Below, one piece after another: positions 46,823 through 58,170 of a DNA stretch of 64,000 nt. The stretch spans positions 1,488,001-1,552,000 of the forward strand of contig NC_088318.1 of NCBI RefSeq assembly GCF_910592395.1, given 5' to 3'. Within the stretch, counting starts at the first letter, position 1, and every line of letters starts with the position of its first letter. The translations under genes and the position numbers were made by a program. The notes under the pieces are model-generated. The model saw only the letters and a program-made list of their open reading frames with translations. It ran no database searches and was not told the DNA's origin. The stretch is from Lineus longissimus. Taxonomy: Eukaryota > Nemertea > Pilidiophora > Heteronemertea > Lineidae.

Positions 46823-47684
46823 AGTGTTTGTAAGCTAGTTAAAAACTTGACTTTTGATCATTTCGAACTTTGGATTTCTACTCGCAAATTTGGTGGAGAA
46901 AGAAAGTTACTTTTGTTGGATAATATTGCTGGATAGTCATCTTGTTTTGTTTCTATGATTTATGTTCTACTTTGGGATGAAGAAAACTTTCAGTGATGAC
47001 ATGAACGTTACCATGACAACAAGGTGGATAGTGGTATCTAAAAAAATTCTCAAGAGTTAATCGACGGATATGCACAGTTTCATGAAATCATTAAGTCATT
47101 CTCATTGTCATAAAGGGCTTCATTCATTGTCTGTAATTGTTGATGTGATACCAGCTGTGTATCCGTTTTGATAAAAACCATCGGCATCATCATCTGTAAG
47201 AAAACATTACAAACTCTACAAACATGGACAACTCTGTATATAGGTGGCACACTTTAGTGTTAGCCTTGTAATATATTTTTAGTAGTCAAGTGATATGCGA
47301 AAGATCTTAGTTCTCAAGTCATTTACACCAGACATAATCGTGCCTTGTGCTGTATGTGCGTACACTGGGTGCTGACTCTAACCTCTGCATTGCTGTGGAT
47401 GTTGAAATTGCTGAATGAACTGCAAATGTTCATCCATTTTGGGGTTGTACGTGTACTATTTGCAGTGCTATGGAATGTTTACTCAAGATTGTGCTACCAA
47501 GTTTTGTGATGTGCAGGGTCTATGCCAGAGTACATTTTATGTACCACCGAAGGAGTTGAGATTCCAGATAAGCGTACCTTCAAAACAATTCCTGGCTGAA
47601 ATCCAATGTGATCTTTCCATTTTAGAAAATGTACTTCTTTGTAAGCAAGTTGTTTGACATCATTACACTGCTCATAATCATAAA

Positions 47685-47690
47685 AATAAA
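47685..47690 (+). terminator. Candidate CFAP20 poly(A) signal
   Basis: Perfect AATAAA about 860 nt after the CFAP20 stop. A run of AATAAA-like words near 48065 is an alternative. Confidence 0.4.
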
Positions 47691-49852
47691 CCAGTTTAAA
47701 CTTTTCTGACAAAAATTATTTGCTTACAAGAGTTCTTTAATATCATTGCAATGGCGTACATGTACTTTTCAATTAGGATGATGGGTGAGGGGAAATGGGG
47801 ATTTCAAATTACGTTTGCAAGAAAATCTGACAGAGATGATCCTACGGTGTTAGTTTGTTCAGCAATGCAGAGGCTGGAGATTGGTTTATGATCTGGGTAA
47901 AGCTGCAATATATCCCAAAGTCTTGGCTTGGTTGGTGTGCAGATCACCGTCTGGTCTCCACACAACTTCTCCTATGAAATGCACAAGTATTTTACAGATC
48001 ATGTACTGTTCGCATTTTCATAAAGCTATTTAAAATGTTGTACATAACGATTTTAATTAGTTAAAAAATAAAAAATATGTACATTTATGTTTAATTTTCT
48101 CTCCTATGTACATTCTTGGTTGGGTTATGGTGGATAATTGCCCTGTTGAAGGTCCACAATACGTGTTTTGCGGGCTGGCTCCAGACTGACCACCATATTT
48201 TGCTGCCACAGTGACCGGAGTGGCTACTATTGATGTGGATTCTCCGCTGTATGACTAATGGAAATGGCATCTACCTCTGCATTCGACTCTGCATCTTTCC
48301 CTACAATCTGCCATTACGTCCCTGAAAACCATGTAGTAATAGTTTCACCATGATCAACCCTCTTACAACTTGAGTATTACTCCACGTGCGCCCGTCAGAT
48401 TACCTTGCCCTTGATGTTGGCAGTGGATGGAGGAGACTTTAGGAGTGATACTCACCGCCGATAAGTTGGCATGCACTAAGCTAGAAGGTATTGGCCTCCC
48501 TGTCCTTCCAGCTACTGATTTTGTAATCAAGGAAGCAGCTGCCAACAACCTGTTTGCAGTGGAACTGGAAGGGATCTGTTGCAAAAAAGTGTACAGTACT
48601 CGTAAATTTGATCAACTGTACTGGACATGATGGACATGACCGATTCAGCCAGGGTTCAGACTACATGTCCTGTAAACAGAGTTGGCCTTCAACCCCTGCT
48701 GGGTAAGCACTAAATTGGGATTAGTCTCCAGGGTCACGTTTAATCCTCGAGATGTTTAGGCCCTTGCTGTGCCTAATAGGTTTTTTTGTGACTAACATTG
48801 CACTTTAATTTAGCATGTTTAAAAATGAGTGTCCGGTCCCCTTGTCGAGGTAAGTAAGACCCTTAGGTGGTGTCATTCCTTCTTCTGAGACCATTATGCC
48901 CTCGCTCAGATGGTAACCAAGGGACACACAGTAAACAAACAAATAAATATGCGATCGACTGAGCCAAGTATACTGTGAATTGTTTGACCAACTTCAGAAA
49001 GGAGCATGAAAGACTTGGAGAGACTTTATTTCATCGGAAATTAATGGTGCATTGATGTGAAAAGCATCCAGCCAACCAGCTAGGCTGGACATTTCAATAT
49101 TCCGAAGTGGAGACATCATGAAAGCACTTGAGGCCCCTTTCTCTGTTGCCTGTATTTGGGTTTCGATGGCAGTGGACGTGTACCTGCATGAAGAGGTATC
49201 AACTTCTTGAATGAAGGTGCATGTACATGCATGTGCACTGTCTGGAGCAGATACCAAATCAAACGGAAGCCGTTCATGCTGTTGGTAATCTTGTGTAGAG
49301 ACAATTGGTCCAGAGCCTGAGATGGTAGAGACAACAGCAAAGTCTTCTACCAAATTTTGTCGATGGATAACCTATTGAAGACAATATCTCACCGATACTG
49401 TGTAATTGGGTGCTGGTAGTGATTGGGAGGAAGTGACCATGGTCCATGTTTGAAATAAGATCCTGAAACCAATCATATCAAATGCTTCCTACAATACACC
49501 AAAATTGTAACTGCCACTTAACAAACCTTGCACAGCAAGCTGACTAAGAACAGTGGACTTGTTCCAACCTCTTCCTAGTATTCAGCAAAGACAATGTCAC
49601 AACCATGCACGGAATCTAGCACAGGCAACAAATCAATGATCGGGACAGTGGCTATGACACAGGCTTTACCTCACAGAGGACAATGTCACAACCAGAATCG
49701 TAGAGTTTGCTGTCACAGGAAAGAACAACATAGTATTCAGGACGCAAAGCTTTACTTCAGGTAGAGCTGCCAACAAGTCGGATTTTATGGACAATTTGAG
49801 AGGACAATGAGCAACAAGGAATCATTTCATTCACGCACTGTATTTACACATC

Positions 49853-49858
49853 TTTATT
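49853..49858 (-). terminator. Candidate NFS1 poly(A) signal
   Basis: AATAAA on the minus strand, about 700 nt past the NFS1 stop codon. If used, the transcript includes the long hairpin at 49915-50040 just upstream of the cleavage site. Confidence 0.45.
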
Positions 49859-49914
49859 ACAAAAAGAAACAACTTGTAATTTACACAACATGACAACAGT
49901 ATTCCATCAGTTCT

Positions 49915-50040
49915 CAATGGGTGATATGAATAAAGACTAGCAAATGCTTTTACTCCGGTTTTGTACAGGAAGGCCTAGTGTAAATGTACATGGAGATTTA
50001 GATAAAAGCATTTGCTAGTCTTTATTCATATCACCCATTG
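49915..50040. repeat. Perfect 38-bp inverted repeat (hairpin) in the likely NFS1 3' UTR
   Basis: The left arm 49915-49952 begins CAATGGGTGATATGAATAAA. The right arm 50003-50040 is its exact reverse complement over all 38 bases. The loop is 50 bp. Each arm contains AATAAA or its complement, so a poly(A) hexamer on either strand would fall inside the stem. No target-site duplication is evident outside the arms. It may be a small fold-back transposon relic, a recent inverted duplication, or a functional RNA hairpin. Confidence 0.9.
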
Positions 50041-50561
50041 TCATGTTCAATGCAATGAGGTATCAGAACTTAGAATAACACTGAATCCTACAAACTACAT
50101 AATTACCAGCAATTTACACAGTCAGCCCCACATGTAGTCTTGAAAAAGAGATCACTTTTAGTAATGTAGTATCACATAATCACCTTTTGTACAAGTCAGA
50201 GAAGCCCAGATGTTGCAAACTCAGCAGGAGATTCTAGTTACAATTTTCTACGATGGGCGATTTCAACTGGTCATAGTACACACCCCTAGCCAAGCCCACA
50301 CAACAGGAACACATCACACAACATTTCTAGAATCGGTAATACTATTATCATATATCTTTGAAGAAACTGTCTCATTATAATGTTGAATGAACAGGTTTGT
50401 TACATAGGTTGGAAATTCGAATGTATCTACAAGGAGCACACATCTGCACATAAGTCAATCAATCTCAAGATATAGTACCCGTTTTATCAGAGTGAGACAC
50501 TGACATATATTACAAAGCCATTTACAGTGTGTCGTCTGCTCAAGAGTGTTCGGTAGATGTC

Positions 50562-53500
50562 TCAATGTTGTGTCCACTTGATTGACTTGATGTCAACACC
50601 TTCCTGTACCATCTCCCAGAGGGGGCTGGAAAATAAAGGAAATATCCCGTGGAGAAGTTGGTGATACTCCAGGTGCAAATGACTGGGGAAGTTTGTCAAC
50701 GTATGGGTGCAACCTCTAACACAGTCCAAAGCTATGGCTGTCTTCAGTTTCTATCCCTCTGTCCATTCATGGGACCTCAGTTTTGGGAACACATGAATGA
50801 GGATCAAAAGTATGTAAACTGATGGTGATGACAAAAGTTTAAGCTCAATGTTTTAATTGACTCTTCAATTTCCCCAGATTGGGACAGGCAAAACAAAGAA
50901 AGATTACAAATCCTCGAATTAATATCACGTACCTCATTTCCCTCAGCTTTGTCACATATTCAATACATTTCTCTGCTGTATAGTCGATCTCCTCCTCAGT
51001 GGTGAACCGCCCAATACCAAACCTGGAAGAATAAAGGATACAACACACATCATCGCTGTAGGTCACTGAGAGCATTTCCTTGAAATCTGTGAGAGGTGAT
51101 AAGTAATGTCCAATGGAGGAAACTGGAGACCCTTGAGGAAAACTACACTGGTGAATACAGTCACCTTCTCTATCACATGAGTATACCACACCGACCAAGA
51201 ATTGAACCTTGGACCTCAGAGGTGACAGGCACTGATGGTTCAACTGGACCACTCAGAAAGAAAATATGAAGAACCAGTCCCTACCTAATTGATGAATGAG
51301 CCAAGTCCTCATCAGCACCAATCGCTCGTAATACATAGGATGGTTCCAGAGATGCTGAGGTACACGCACTGAAAGCAGAATTGTTTAGAAATGAACGTTG
51401 ATATCAAGTGGCTGCCATCATTTGAGCTCAGCCTGTGAAGGACAAGAGGCAACCAAATGCCTGTTAATGATAATAGTCCATGACAATCCAGGGGGTGGGG
51501 TCAAAGACATCGTTGGATGTAGATTAGAGGACCCTAACCTGTCTTCAACAACATCAGTTATCATCGCTGAGAATATTATAGTTGAGGTTCCATGACAACT
51601 ACTCGACAGGAGGTGATGCCAGAAATATATTAGATAATGCACTGAGACTGATGAAGCTTCTCACCTTCCAGACGATAGAGCAATGTCCTTCAAAGCCATC
51701 AGCAGACTCTCTCCCTCAACGTAAGCAAAGGAGAGATTTACACAGCCATCATATGTCTCATGGGGGTCACCATTCCGAATAACATGCGTTAACTTTGACG
51801 AAATTTTGTTGACAAGTCGATGAGAAAGATAGGAGATTCTTTTTTGGTCATACTGGAAACGAAGACAGCATGATAGTCAATTAGCTCTCAATCTCATCAT
51901 GGACACTACCAACATCATGAATCAAGACAAAACTGGTACCGATAGAAAGATCTCGGAAGTGGTTATAAATGACGGAGGAGGATGAACAACGTCTTTAACT
52001 GCAGAGTGAAGGCTGAAGAAGATGAGGGCTTGTCAAGTTTCATGGAGCAATTCATCAGGACGACACTTTACAATTCTTCCATCGATGCGGACAGTAAAAC
52101 TCTTCATTTACCTGCATTTCTTGCTGAGCAATCTCACAGGCTGCTCCGAGACCCACTGTAAGGTTTGTCGGGACGGTGCCACTCCTCATGCCCCTCTCCT
52201 GCCCACCTCCGCTCTGAGGAGCCTCAAGTCGAACTCGGGGTCGACGCCGCACATATAATGCTCCAATACCTATTGAGATATAAATCATTCGTTACTTTAA
52301 AGTGTGAATAGAATAGTATGGTACAAGCATTATAAACGATTTAAAGATGGAGACTGCAACTGGTTCAGTCCATGGATAGGATCTGTCCACATATTTCTGA
52401 AATGTAGGGCTGCTGTCCTATTGTCCTGTCCTGTCCTGCTGCATATCTTGGAATATGAAGACTGCCCTCCATGAGACTTTAACTGTGGACTTTCATTAAC
52501 ACCTTCAGCGCCGAACCACGCAGATCTACGTGGCCCAAATCCCCCTCCCCTTTGAGCTGGTTATCGGAGTCTCACGGACTTCATGAAAGAACTACGCCAT
52601 CGCCATCTTTAGGGAAAAGCAGGAACTGAAAAGACCTCGTCTTTGCCCTGAAGATGGCGATGGCGTAGTTCTTTCATGAAGTCATTTACAGTTCTGAACT
52701 ACGCCATCGCCATCTTCAGGGCATGGAAGGAACTGTTGTCTTTTCAGTTCCTGCCTTGCCCTGAAGATGGCGATGGCGTAGTTCTTTCATGAAGTCCACG
52801 AGACTCCGATAACCAGCTCAAAGAGGGGGGATTTGGGCAATGCAGATCTCGTGGTTCGGCGCTGAAGGTGTTAAGCAGGAAAACTACCGAAAGGTTTTTT
52901 GTGAATCTGAATGAGCTTGGTGTTAGACAGATCGATGTCTGTAAGTCTGCTTACCTTTCGGTCCATACACTTTATGCCCGCTGATTGACATGAGATCAAT
53001 ATTCATTTCATTGACATCCAATGGCACCTTTCCGACAGCCTGTGCAGCGTCGGTGTGGAAGAACACTTTCTTTGATCGGCAAATCCGACCTGAAATAAAT
53101 CGGAAGCCAACTCAATCAAGAACGGCATTACTTGAGTCTCAAACAATTCATTTTTCTACACTTTTGGAAGAAATTACAGGATTTCTACATGTACCATCAA
53201 AACTTTCTCAGTGAGGACTTTTTTTAAGAAGTATCTTTTTTTATTTACAGATCATCAAAACAATCTGAACTTTGCATGATCTCTTTGCCTCACCTATATC
53301 AGCCACTGGTTGTTTCACTCCAATTTCATTGTTTACAAACATGATGGAAACAAGGGATGTGTCTGGTCGTAACGCAGCTTCAAACTCCTGTAACAGCAAG
53401 AGAAACAGACAACTTTAACGGTGACCTCCCAAATCAAACTTTCTACATGCAACAGGTTGGAATATGCCTTCAAAATCAATACTACAAGCAAGGGCCAATG

Positions 53501-55471
53501 TCGCAATATTAAATGTTCACATTTTCTCACAGAAAATAAGTTTCTGCCACATCTTACCACAATCTCATTGGCTGCTAATTCTACATACCTCCATATCGAT
53601 AATACCATTTGTTTTGACAGGGAGATAGGTCACCTGAAAACCTTCAGATTCCAGGGCACGACACGAGTCCAGTACACACTTATGCTCCTGGAAAAAAGTT
53701 ACCGAAAACATATTTTTTAATTCATATAGGATTTTAAATCAGTCTGTAAAAAACATCAAAGTGAAGATGACTGCTTTGTTTGGACAGCTGATAATCACAG
53801 CATTGCAATTATTAAACAATTAAGTGTGTAGTTTTACCAAGAAATAATTGGGTAACCCAGTTTGATACTTCATCTATCAACACTTACAATCTGTGTTGTG
53901 ATGATATGTTTCTTTTTTGCTTTATAGAATCTGCCCACTCCTTTCACAGCGATATTATTCGACTCGGTCGCACCACTTGTGAACACAACTTCCCTTGGGT
54001 CGGCACCTATTATACTTGCAACTTGCTGCAAATTGAAAGATGGAAATCGTATAAATTTTCAATTCCAGATATCAACAGAGTGAAACAATAGTAGACTGTG
54101 GACAGGACTGGAAAAGATTATGTGTGATAAAAGCAATTATTGGTTTAGGCTCACAATACTTAAGTAAGATGATACCGACCCCACAAAGAGGCGATCTCCA
54201 AGTAAAGCGTTTCCTGCCAATGAAGACCAGTAGAATCACTCCATGTCACAATAGTTTTTTTCTTCAAATGCTCCAAGCATTTATTTCTACATTTCTTTGT
54301 TACCTCTCTTGCTTTCTCGACTGCTGCTTCACTTTCCCAACCGTATGCATGTGTCCTGGAGTGGGGATTTCCATATAAGCCAATGAAGTACGGTAGCATG
54401 GCATCCAACACTCGTGGATCCTGGAAGATAGTGAACTTCATTTCAAAATGATATCACAAAATGGAACATCTTATACAGACACCTTGTTAACGCATCACTG
54501 AGCTCAGGCAGAGCTCCACCGTACCCCTACATTGGTAAATTCAAATTCCATCTAGTTTGGGGCGAGACCACACATGATCTGCTGAAATTACACTGGGGAT
54601 GATCATAGAAATAGACTTCTATTTTCCCTCTACAAAATGCTATCCATGAATAGGCTAAACCTCAATGGACGCTGGCGGACACTGTTCAGGATGACTGCAA
54701 CCTTTACTTATAATGCTTATTTTAAGTCTTGAACAAGATTCATTACCATTGGCGTCGTGGCTTGAACGTCCAAGTACAAAGGCTTGATATCTCTCTTTTC
54801 AAACTTGTTATCTTCTATCCTACTTGGTGCAGTTTTAGTAGGAGCCGGAGCCTTCGCTGCAACAACAAAAAGTACAACATCTGTTATATATTATTTCTTG
54901 TGAATAGAATGAGACCCAAATGCAAATGGTGTGACCCTTTTACACCAGTTACTTGCGAGAAGCAGGGAAGAATGTGCGTAAAGGGCTTTTATTTAGATCT
55001 TGACTTTGGCAATAGGTACTATTTAACTCTATAAAACTTCCTTGTATGTAGCAAGGCTTCATCTTGTTAGGTCATTTGACCGAGAATCAAGTAGACGATG
55101 GATTGGTATGGTAGATCATCCGTCACGAGTGCGGAAGGCGATTTCCTCGGCCATCCACTATCTTGGTATTGGTTGCCATGGTTTTCCAGAGATTCCCAGA
55201 ACCAGGAGAGAATTTCAAAATCTGGAATAAAAATGACCACATATCCTGATCAACGGCGTACACGTAAACTAAACGTAAGCCATATTCTATTTCGCAACCT
55301 CTCTATTTTGAAAAATAAAATAAATTATATCTTCGGCGGCTTGCCTGTTTGCCCTTGTGCCATGCCCGAATTATCGATTGACGTGGTAGCAATCGCCCTC
55401 TTAAGGATGCAGCCACATCTTTGGATGATGCAGAGTGATCCTGAACTTCTTACAGCGCTTCCGAACATCAT
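50562..55471 (-). CDS. NFS1: Cysteine desulfurase NFS1, mitochondrial
   Basis: Pyridoxal-phosphate enzyme that takes sulfur from cysteine for iron-sulfur cluster assembly with ISD11, ACP and ISCU. Twelve exons in transcript order: 55471-55345, 54856-54747, 54420-54304, 54025-53888, 53687-53589, 53387-53294, 53089-52955, 52269-52112, 51852-51665, 51368-51285, 51022-50933 and 50625-50562. They total 1,404 nt, or 467 residues (human 457). The N-terminus ([13 protein letters not shown], later [11 protein letters not shown]) fits a mitochondrial presequence. Key sites are [32 protein letters not shown], the cofactor lysine in [12 protein letters not shown] (about 267) and the persulfide cysteine loop [18 protein letters not shown] (about 391). 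Exon 1 uses a GC donor. Two introns carry mobile elements. Confidence 0.97.
51100..51255 (-). mobile_element. tRNA-derived SINE in an NFS1 intron
   Basis: On the minus strand a polymerase III A box, TGGTCCAGTTG (51251-51241), matches TRGYNNARNNG fully. After 32 bases comes a B box, GGTTCAATTCT (51208-51198), one mismatch from consensus. The flanks do not fold into a tRNA acceptor stem, so this is a SINE head and not a tRNA gene. Downstream (to about 51100) the body includes TTTTCCTCAAGGGTCTCC and TTTCCTCC, words common in marine invertebrate SINE bodies. The 3' limit is approximate. It lies in the intron between the 51285 and 51022 exon borders, in the same orientation as NFS1. Confidence 0.65.
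52496..52874. mobile_element. TTAA-flanked fold-back MITE (piggyBac type) with four nested inverted blocks
   Basis: TTAA at 52496-52499 and 52871-52874 flanks a 371-bp element. Its ends are inverted repeats: CACCTTCAGCGCCGAACCACG-type outward ends extend about 75 bp inward with few mismatches, through CCCAAATCCCCC and GAGCTGGTTATCGGAGTCTC. The centre is built from one block (GACTTCATGAAAG ... CATCTTCAGGG) in alternating orientation: 52577-52614 forward, 52646-52683 reverse, 52696-52721 forward (partial) and 52759-52796 reverse. There is no transposase. TTAA target sites point to the piggyBac group. It lies in an NFS1 intron between exons 52955 and 52269. Confidence 0.88.
55340..55345 (-). other. 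GC donor splice site of NFS1 intron 1
   Basis: The first NFS1 exon ends CAAACAG and the intron opens GCAAGC. No GT donor that keeps the frame exists between the start codon and the in-frame stop that follows at about 55328-55330. Cutting here leaves phase 1, which is exactly what the next exon (starting CGAAGG at 54856) needs. A GTAAGA at an earlier point would leave phase 0 and fail. Confidence 0.75.
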
Positions 55472-56467
55472 GATAAAACCCTGATAAACACTGAAATGGC
55501 AAAACGCAAATTCAAGTTGCAAAACACTATAACGAAATCGAGGCTGCAGACAAAAATTTGTAGGCCCTACCTCACTGTGCACCCACTTACCCACTTACCC
55601 ACATACCAAAACATGGAATTGAAGACCATCTGGAGGGTGAAACAGTATACATTTCGAATGAAAGTTGTTTTTTAGATAGAACTTTGTGCATATTGTTGGG
55701 CTTACTGTAAAAAAATCAATATTGTTAAAAAAAGTTCACATCTGCGTTGCCAGGCCGTTCATAAAACACGGTCTGCAACCCATTGAAAAACGACAATGTG
55801 GGTCAAGGTCATTTGGTTGTCAAACCGTGAAATAAATTATTTCGGAAACGGATGATGCGTTGTAGACATCTAAATTGCGAGAGTCTATTCATAAATACAT
55901 CTCATGACTTGAAGTATATATTGTTAGATCCGATGGTTGAAATGTCGATTGATGGGTGACATGCAAATGAACACAGACAGTGTATTGCATGTTTGCTTGG
56001 GGACATGCAGTAGGCCTACATCAAATCACTAAGCCTAGTCTACACATGCTATACACTGACACCATGACATGTCTGTGTATGATGATTGATACCACCGATA
56101 GGGGGAGGGGATAAACGACATTACAGTGTTCAAACCATGGGATGTCACTTGACAATTGCACGGCATCGCAATGTCGCCATCATCATCAACCTTACCTTTT
56201 TGACGAAGTTTGTTTTGGGCACCGACCATACCAGTCATGTGTTTCACCTGGAACAAAGTTTTGTTTGAAAATACATCCCAAAACCACCCTTACATTATTT
56301 ATTCATGTTCACTGAATTCTTACAAACCTTTCATTTCAGGTGCAGCTTTTGAACTTTAATCAGCACAGAGTGACGGGAGAATGCTGACCATTCAATGATT
56401 ACGCCAGCAGTTTTTGCTTGGAGCAACACCTTTCTTGACATCTCTTCCCAAAGGGAACCAAGTCACA
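55472..56467. promoter_or_regulatory. Head-to-head region between NFS1 and PDP, with PDP 5' UTR
   Basis: The start codons are 996 bp apart on opposite strands. Near 56325-56340 a TTTCATTTCAG acceptor precedes the stretch leading to the PDP ATG, so PDP probably has a spliced 5' UTR with its first, non-coding exon in this gap. I see no strong core promoter motif. Open frames at 56035-56268 look random. Confidence 0.45.
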
Positions 56468-57976
56468 ATGAATTCCCTCTTTGTACGCGATATTTCAAGA
56501 GGATTAAGCCCTGTTCTTTTTTTGTGCAGACATTTTACTGTGGGAGGACAGGTGTTTTCAAAGACTACACCACCATGGCAGATGAACAGTCACACCTTCT
56601 CAACATCCATAGGAAATCAAGTTGAATTTGGACTTCCAAAGCTTACACCTCATCATGTGACTACTGTTCTGTCCATGTTAGAGTCATCGTCTGAAGTCCG
56701 GCAACAATCAGTGAAATATTTTGAGACGAATATGCTTGCTTCAAATAGCCCAACCGAGGATCGACGTGCACAGGCCAGATGTTTGCGTACATCAGGGCAT
56801 CTTTTCGGTGTGTTTGATGGTCATGGAGGCTGTGCCTGCTCTCAAGCAGTTAGTGAACGCTTATTCAACTACATCGCAGTAGCACTTTTAAATCAAAACG
56901 AGCTTGCTCGCTACCATGAAAGGATACGTGATGGAAAGGAACTAGACCTCTTGTCTTTGTATAGTACCTCTAACGATTATCAGAATGAAAGCCTGAGTGG
57001 TCTCTATCGGGGAAGCTTACATAAGTTTGTGACTGAATCATTGTCCCTGTCCAACTTGGATGACGAATTTTCTATGGACCGCACCCTTGAGGAAGCGTTT
57101 GTTCGTCTTGATGAGGATATCTCATCAGAAGCACTGCCTGGTGGAACTGGTTCTCCATTAAGTATAGAATCGCTAGAGGTGGCATTCTCTGGTAGCGTTG
57201 CTTGCGTTGCACATGTGGATGGCCCCCATCTACACATGGCTAATGTAGGTGATAGCAAAGCAGTCCTCGGGTCTTTAAATGAAGATACTGGGAGTTGGTC
57301 AGCTAAGGAATTGACCTATGAACACAATACAAACAATGTAGAAGAAGTGAAACGAATACGAGATGGACATCCTAGGAATGAAACAAGTTTTGTTCTAAAA
57401 AATGAACGTCTGCTGGGTCAGCTCGCCCCACTCCGAGCGTTTGGTGACGTGCGCTATAAATGGAAGCTGAGTGACTTAAAACGTGTAATCAAAGCTATCG
57501 ATACACCCTTTGCACGCGAGTTAGTCCCACCTAATTACTACACACCACCATATTTGATCGCCAAGCCAGAAGTAACGTATCATCGTTTAACTCCCCGTGA
57601 TAAGTTCATGGTCCTCGGCAGTGATGGGTTGTGGGATATGCTCACTCCAGAAAAAGTTGTAAAATTAGTTGGTGAACATATGGCTGGTAAACAAACCATT
57701 GATTCATTCAAACTGCCGCGGAAGGCTCTCTCACTCGGTCAGATCAATCACCATCTCATCAAACGTAAAGAAGGTCTAGCAAAGAAACCAGTCGATGCCA
57801 ATGTGGCAACTCATCTGATCAGGAATGCATTAGGAGGGACAGTCGATGGCATTGAGCATGGTAAACTATCAGCAATGTTAACTTTTCCAGAAGATATAGT
57901 GCGGTACTATCGAGATGACATAACTGTTACTGTTGTATTCTTTGATAGCAGTTACCTTAGGACTTGCCCTGCATAA
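56468..57976 (+). CDS. PDP1: Pyruvate dehydrogenase phosphatase, catalytic subunit
   Basis: Mitochondrial PP2C-family phosphatase that removes phosphate from the E1 alpha subunit of pyruvate dehydrogenase and so switches the complex on. One exon codes 502 residues (human PDP1 537, PDP2 529). Vertebrate PDP coding regions are also single-exon. The start is the first ATG of the frame and gives a basic presequence (MNSLFVRDISRGLSP). PP2C motifs are all present: EDRRAQARCL, VFDGHGGCACSQAVSERLF (near 116), VAHVDGPHLHMANVGDSKAV, LAPLRAFGDVRYKW, PEVTYHRLTPRDKFMVLGSD with GLWD (about 384), and DDITVTVVFF at the end. The family's FxRAFGD and PNYYTPPYL segments exclude other PP2Cs. The last seven residues come from a minisatellite unit. 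I cannot assign it to PDP1 or PDP2. Confidence 0.97.
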   Translation: MNSLFVRDISRGLSPVLFLCRHFTVGGQVFSKTTPPWQMNSHTFSTSIGNQVEFGLPKLTPHHVTTVLSMLESSSEVRQQSVKYFETNMLASNSPTEDRRAQARCLRTSGHLFGVFDGHGGCACSQAVSERLFNYIAVALLNQNELARYHERIRDGKELDLLSLYSTSNDYQNESLSGLYRGSLHKFVTESLSLSNLDDEFSMDRTLEEAFVRLDEDISSEALPGGTGSPLSIESLEVAFSGSVACVAHVDGPHLHMANVGDSKAVLGSLNEDTGSWSAKELTYEHNTNNVEEVKRIRDGHPRNETSFVLKNERLLGQLAPLRAFGDVRYKWKLSDLKRVIKAIDTPFARELVPPNYYTPPYLIAKPEVTYHRLTPRDKFMVLGSDGLWDMLTPEKVVKLVGEHMAGKQTIDSFKLPRKALSLGQINHHLIKRKEGLAKKPVDANVATHLIRNALGGTVDGIEHGKLSAMLTFPEDIVRYYRDDITVTVVFFDSSYLRTCPA

Positions 57977-58170
57977 TCTCTTGTAAGCTTGTAAGCCTTG
58001 TTATCTTAGGACTTACTCTTCGTAATATCTTGAGAAGTTTGAAATTGGCAAGCCTCTTTAGGACTTGCCCTGCGTAATCTCGGGAGACCAGATTGAAAGC
58101 TTGTCTTAGGATTTCAAGAAACCAGATTGAAAACTTGCAAGCCTGTTACCTTAGGACCCGATTGAAAGTT
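57955..58170. repeat. Minisatellite overlapping the PDP stop codon
   Basis: Degenerate units start with TTAGG at 57957, 58006, 58058, 58106 and 58151, spaced 45-52 bp apart. The best copies share TTAGGACTTGCCCTGC(A/G)TAATCTC (57957 and 58058). Later copies share CCAGATTGAAA and GCAAGCCT. The first copy encodes the last PDP residues, YLRTCPA, and its TAA stop. The array then continues into the 3' UTR. Confidence 0.8.

Larger units (their letters stand above)
46823..50561. other. Tail-to-tail region between CFAP20 and NFS1
   Basis: CFAP20 poly(A) candidates include AATAAA at 47685-47690. The minus-strand signal for NFS1 is at 49853-49858, which would put 49853-50561 in the NFS1 3' UTR. In between, open frames at 48363-48630 and 48994-49353 match nothing I know. 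A 15-base word, GACAATGTCACAACC, appears twice, 89 bp apart (49590 and 49679). The only strong structure is the hairpin at 49915-50040. Confidence 0.5.

Noticed and set aside
48427-48630. 67-codon frame starting MEETLGVILTADK
   Set aside because: It has a protein-like feel, but I recognise no domain and see no start context, splice sites or repeat ends that would make it a gene or transposon.
48994-49353. 119-codon minus-strand frame between CFAP20 and NFS1
   Set aside because: No family resemblance, overlapping frames in the same strand, and no splice partners.
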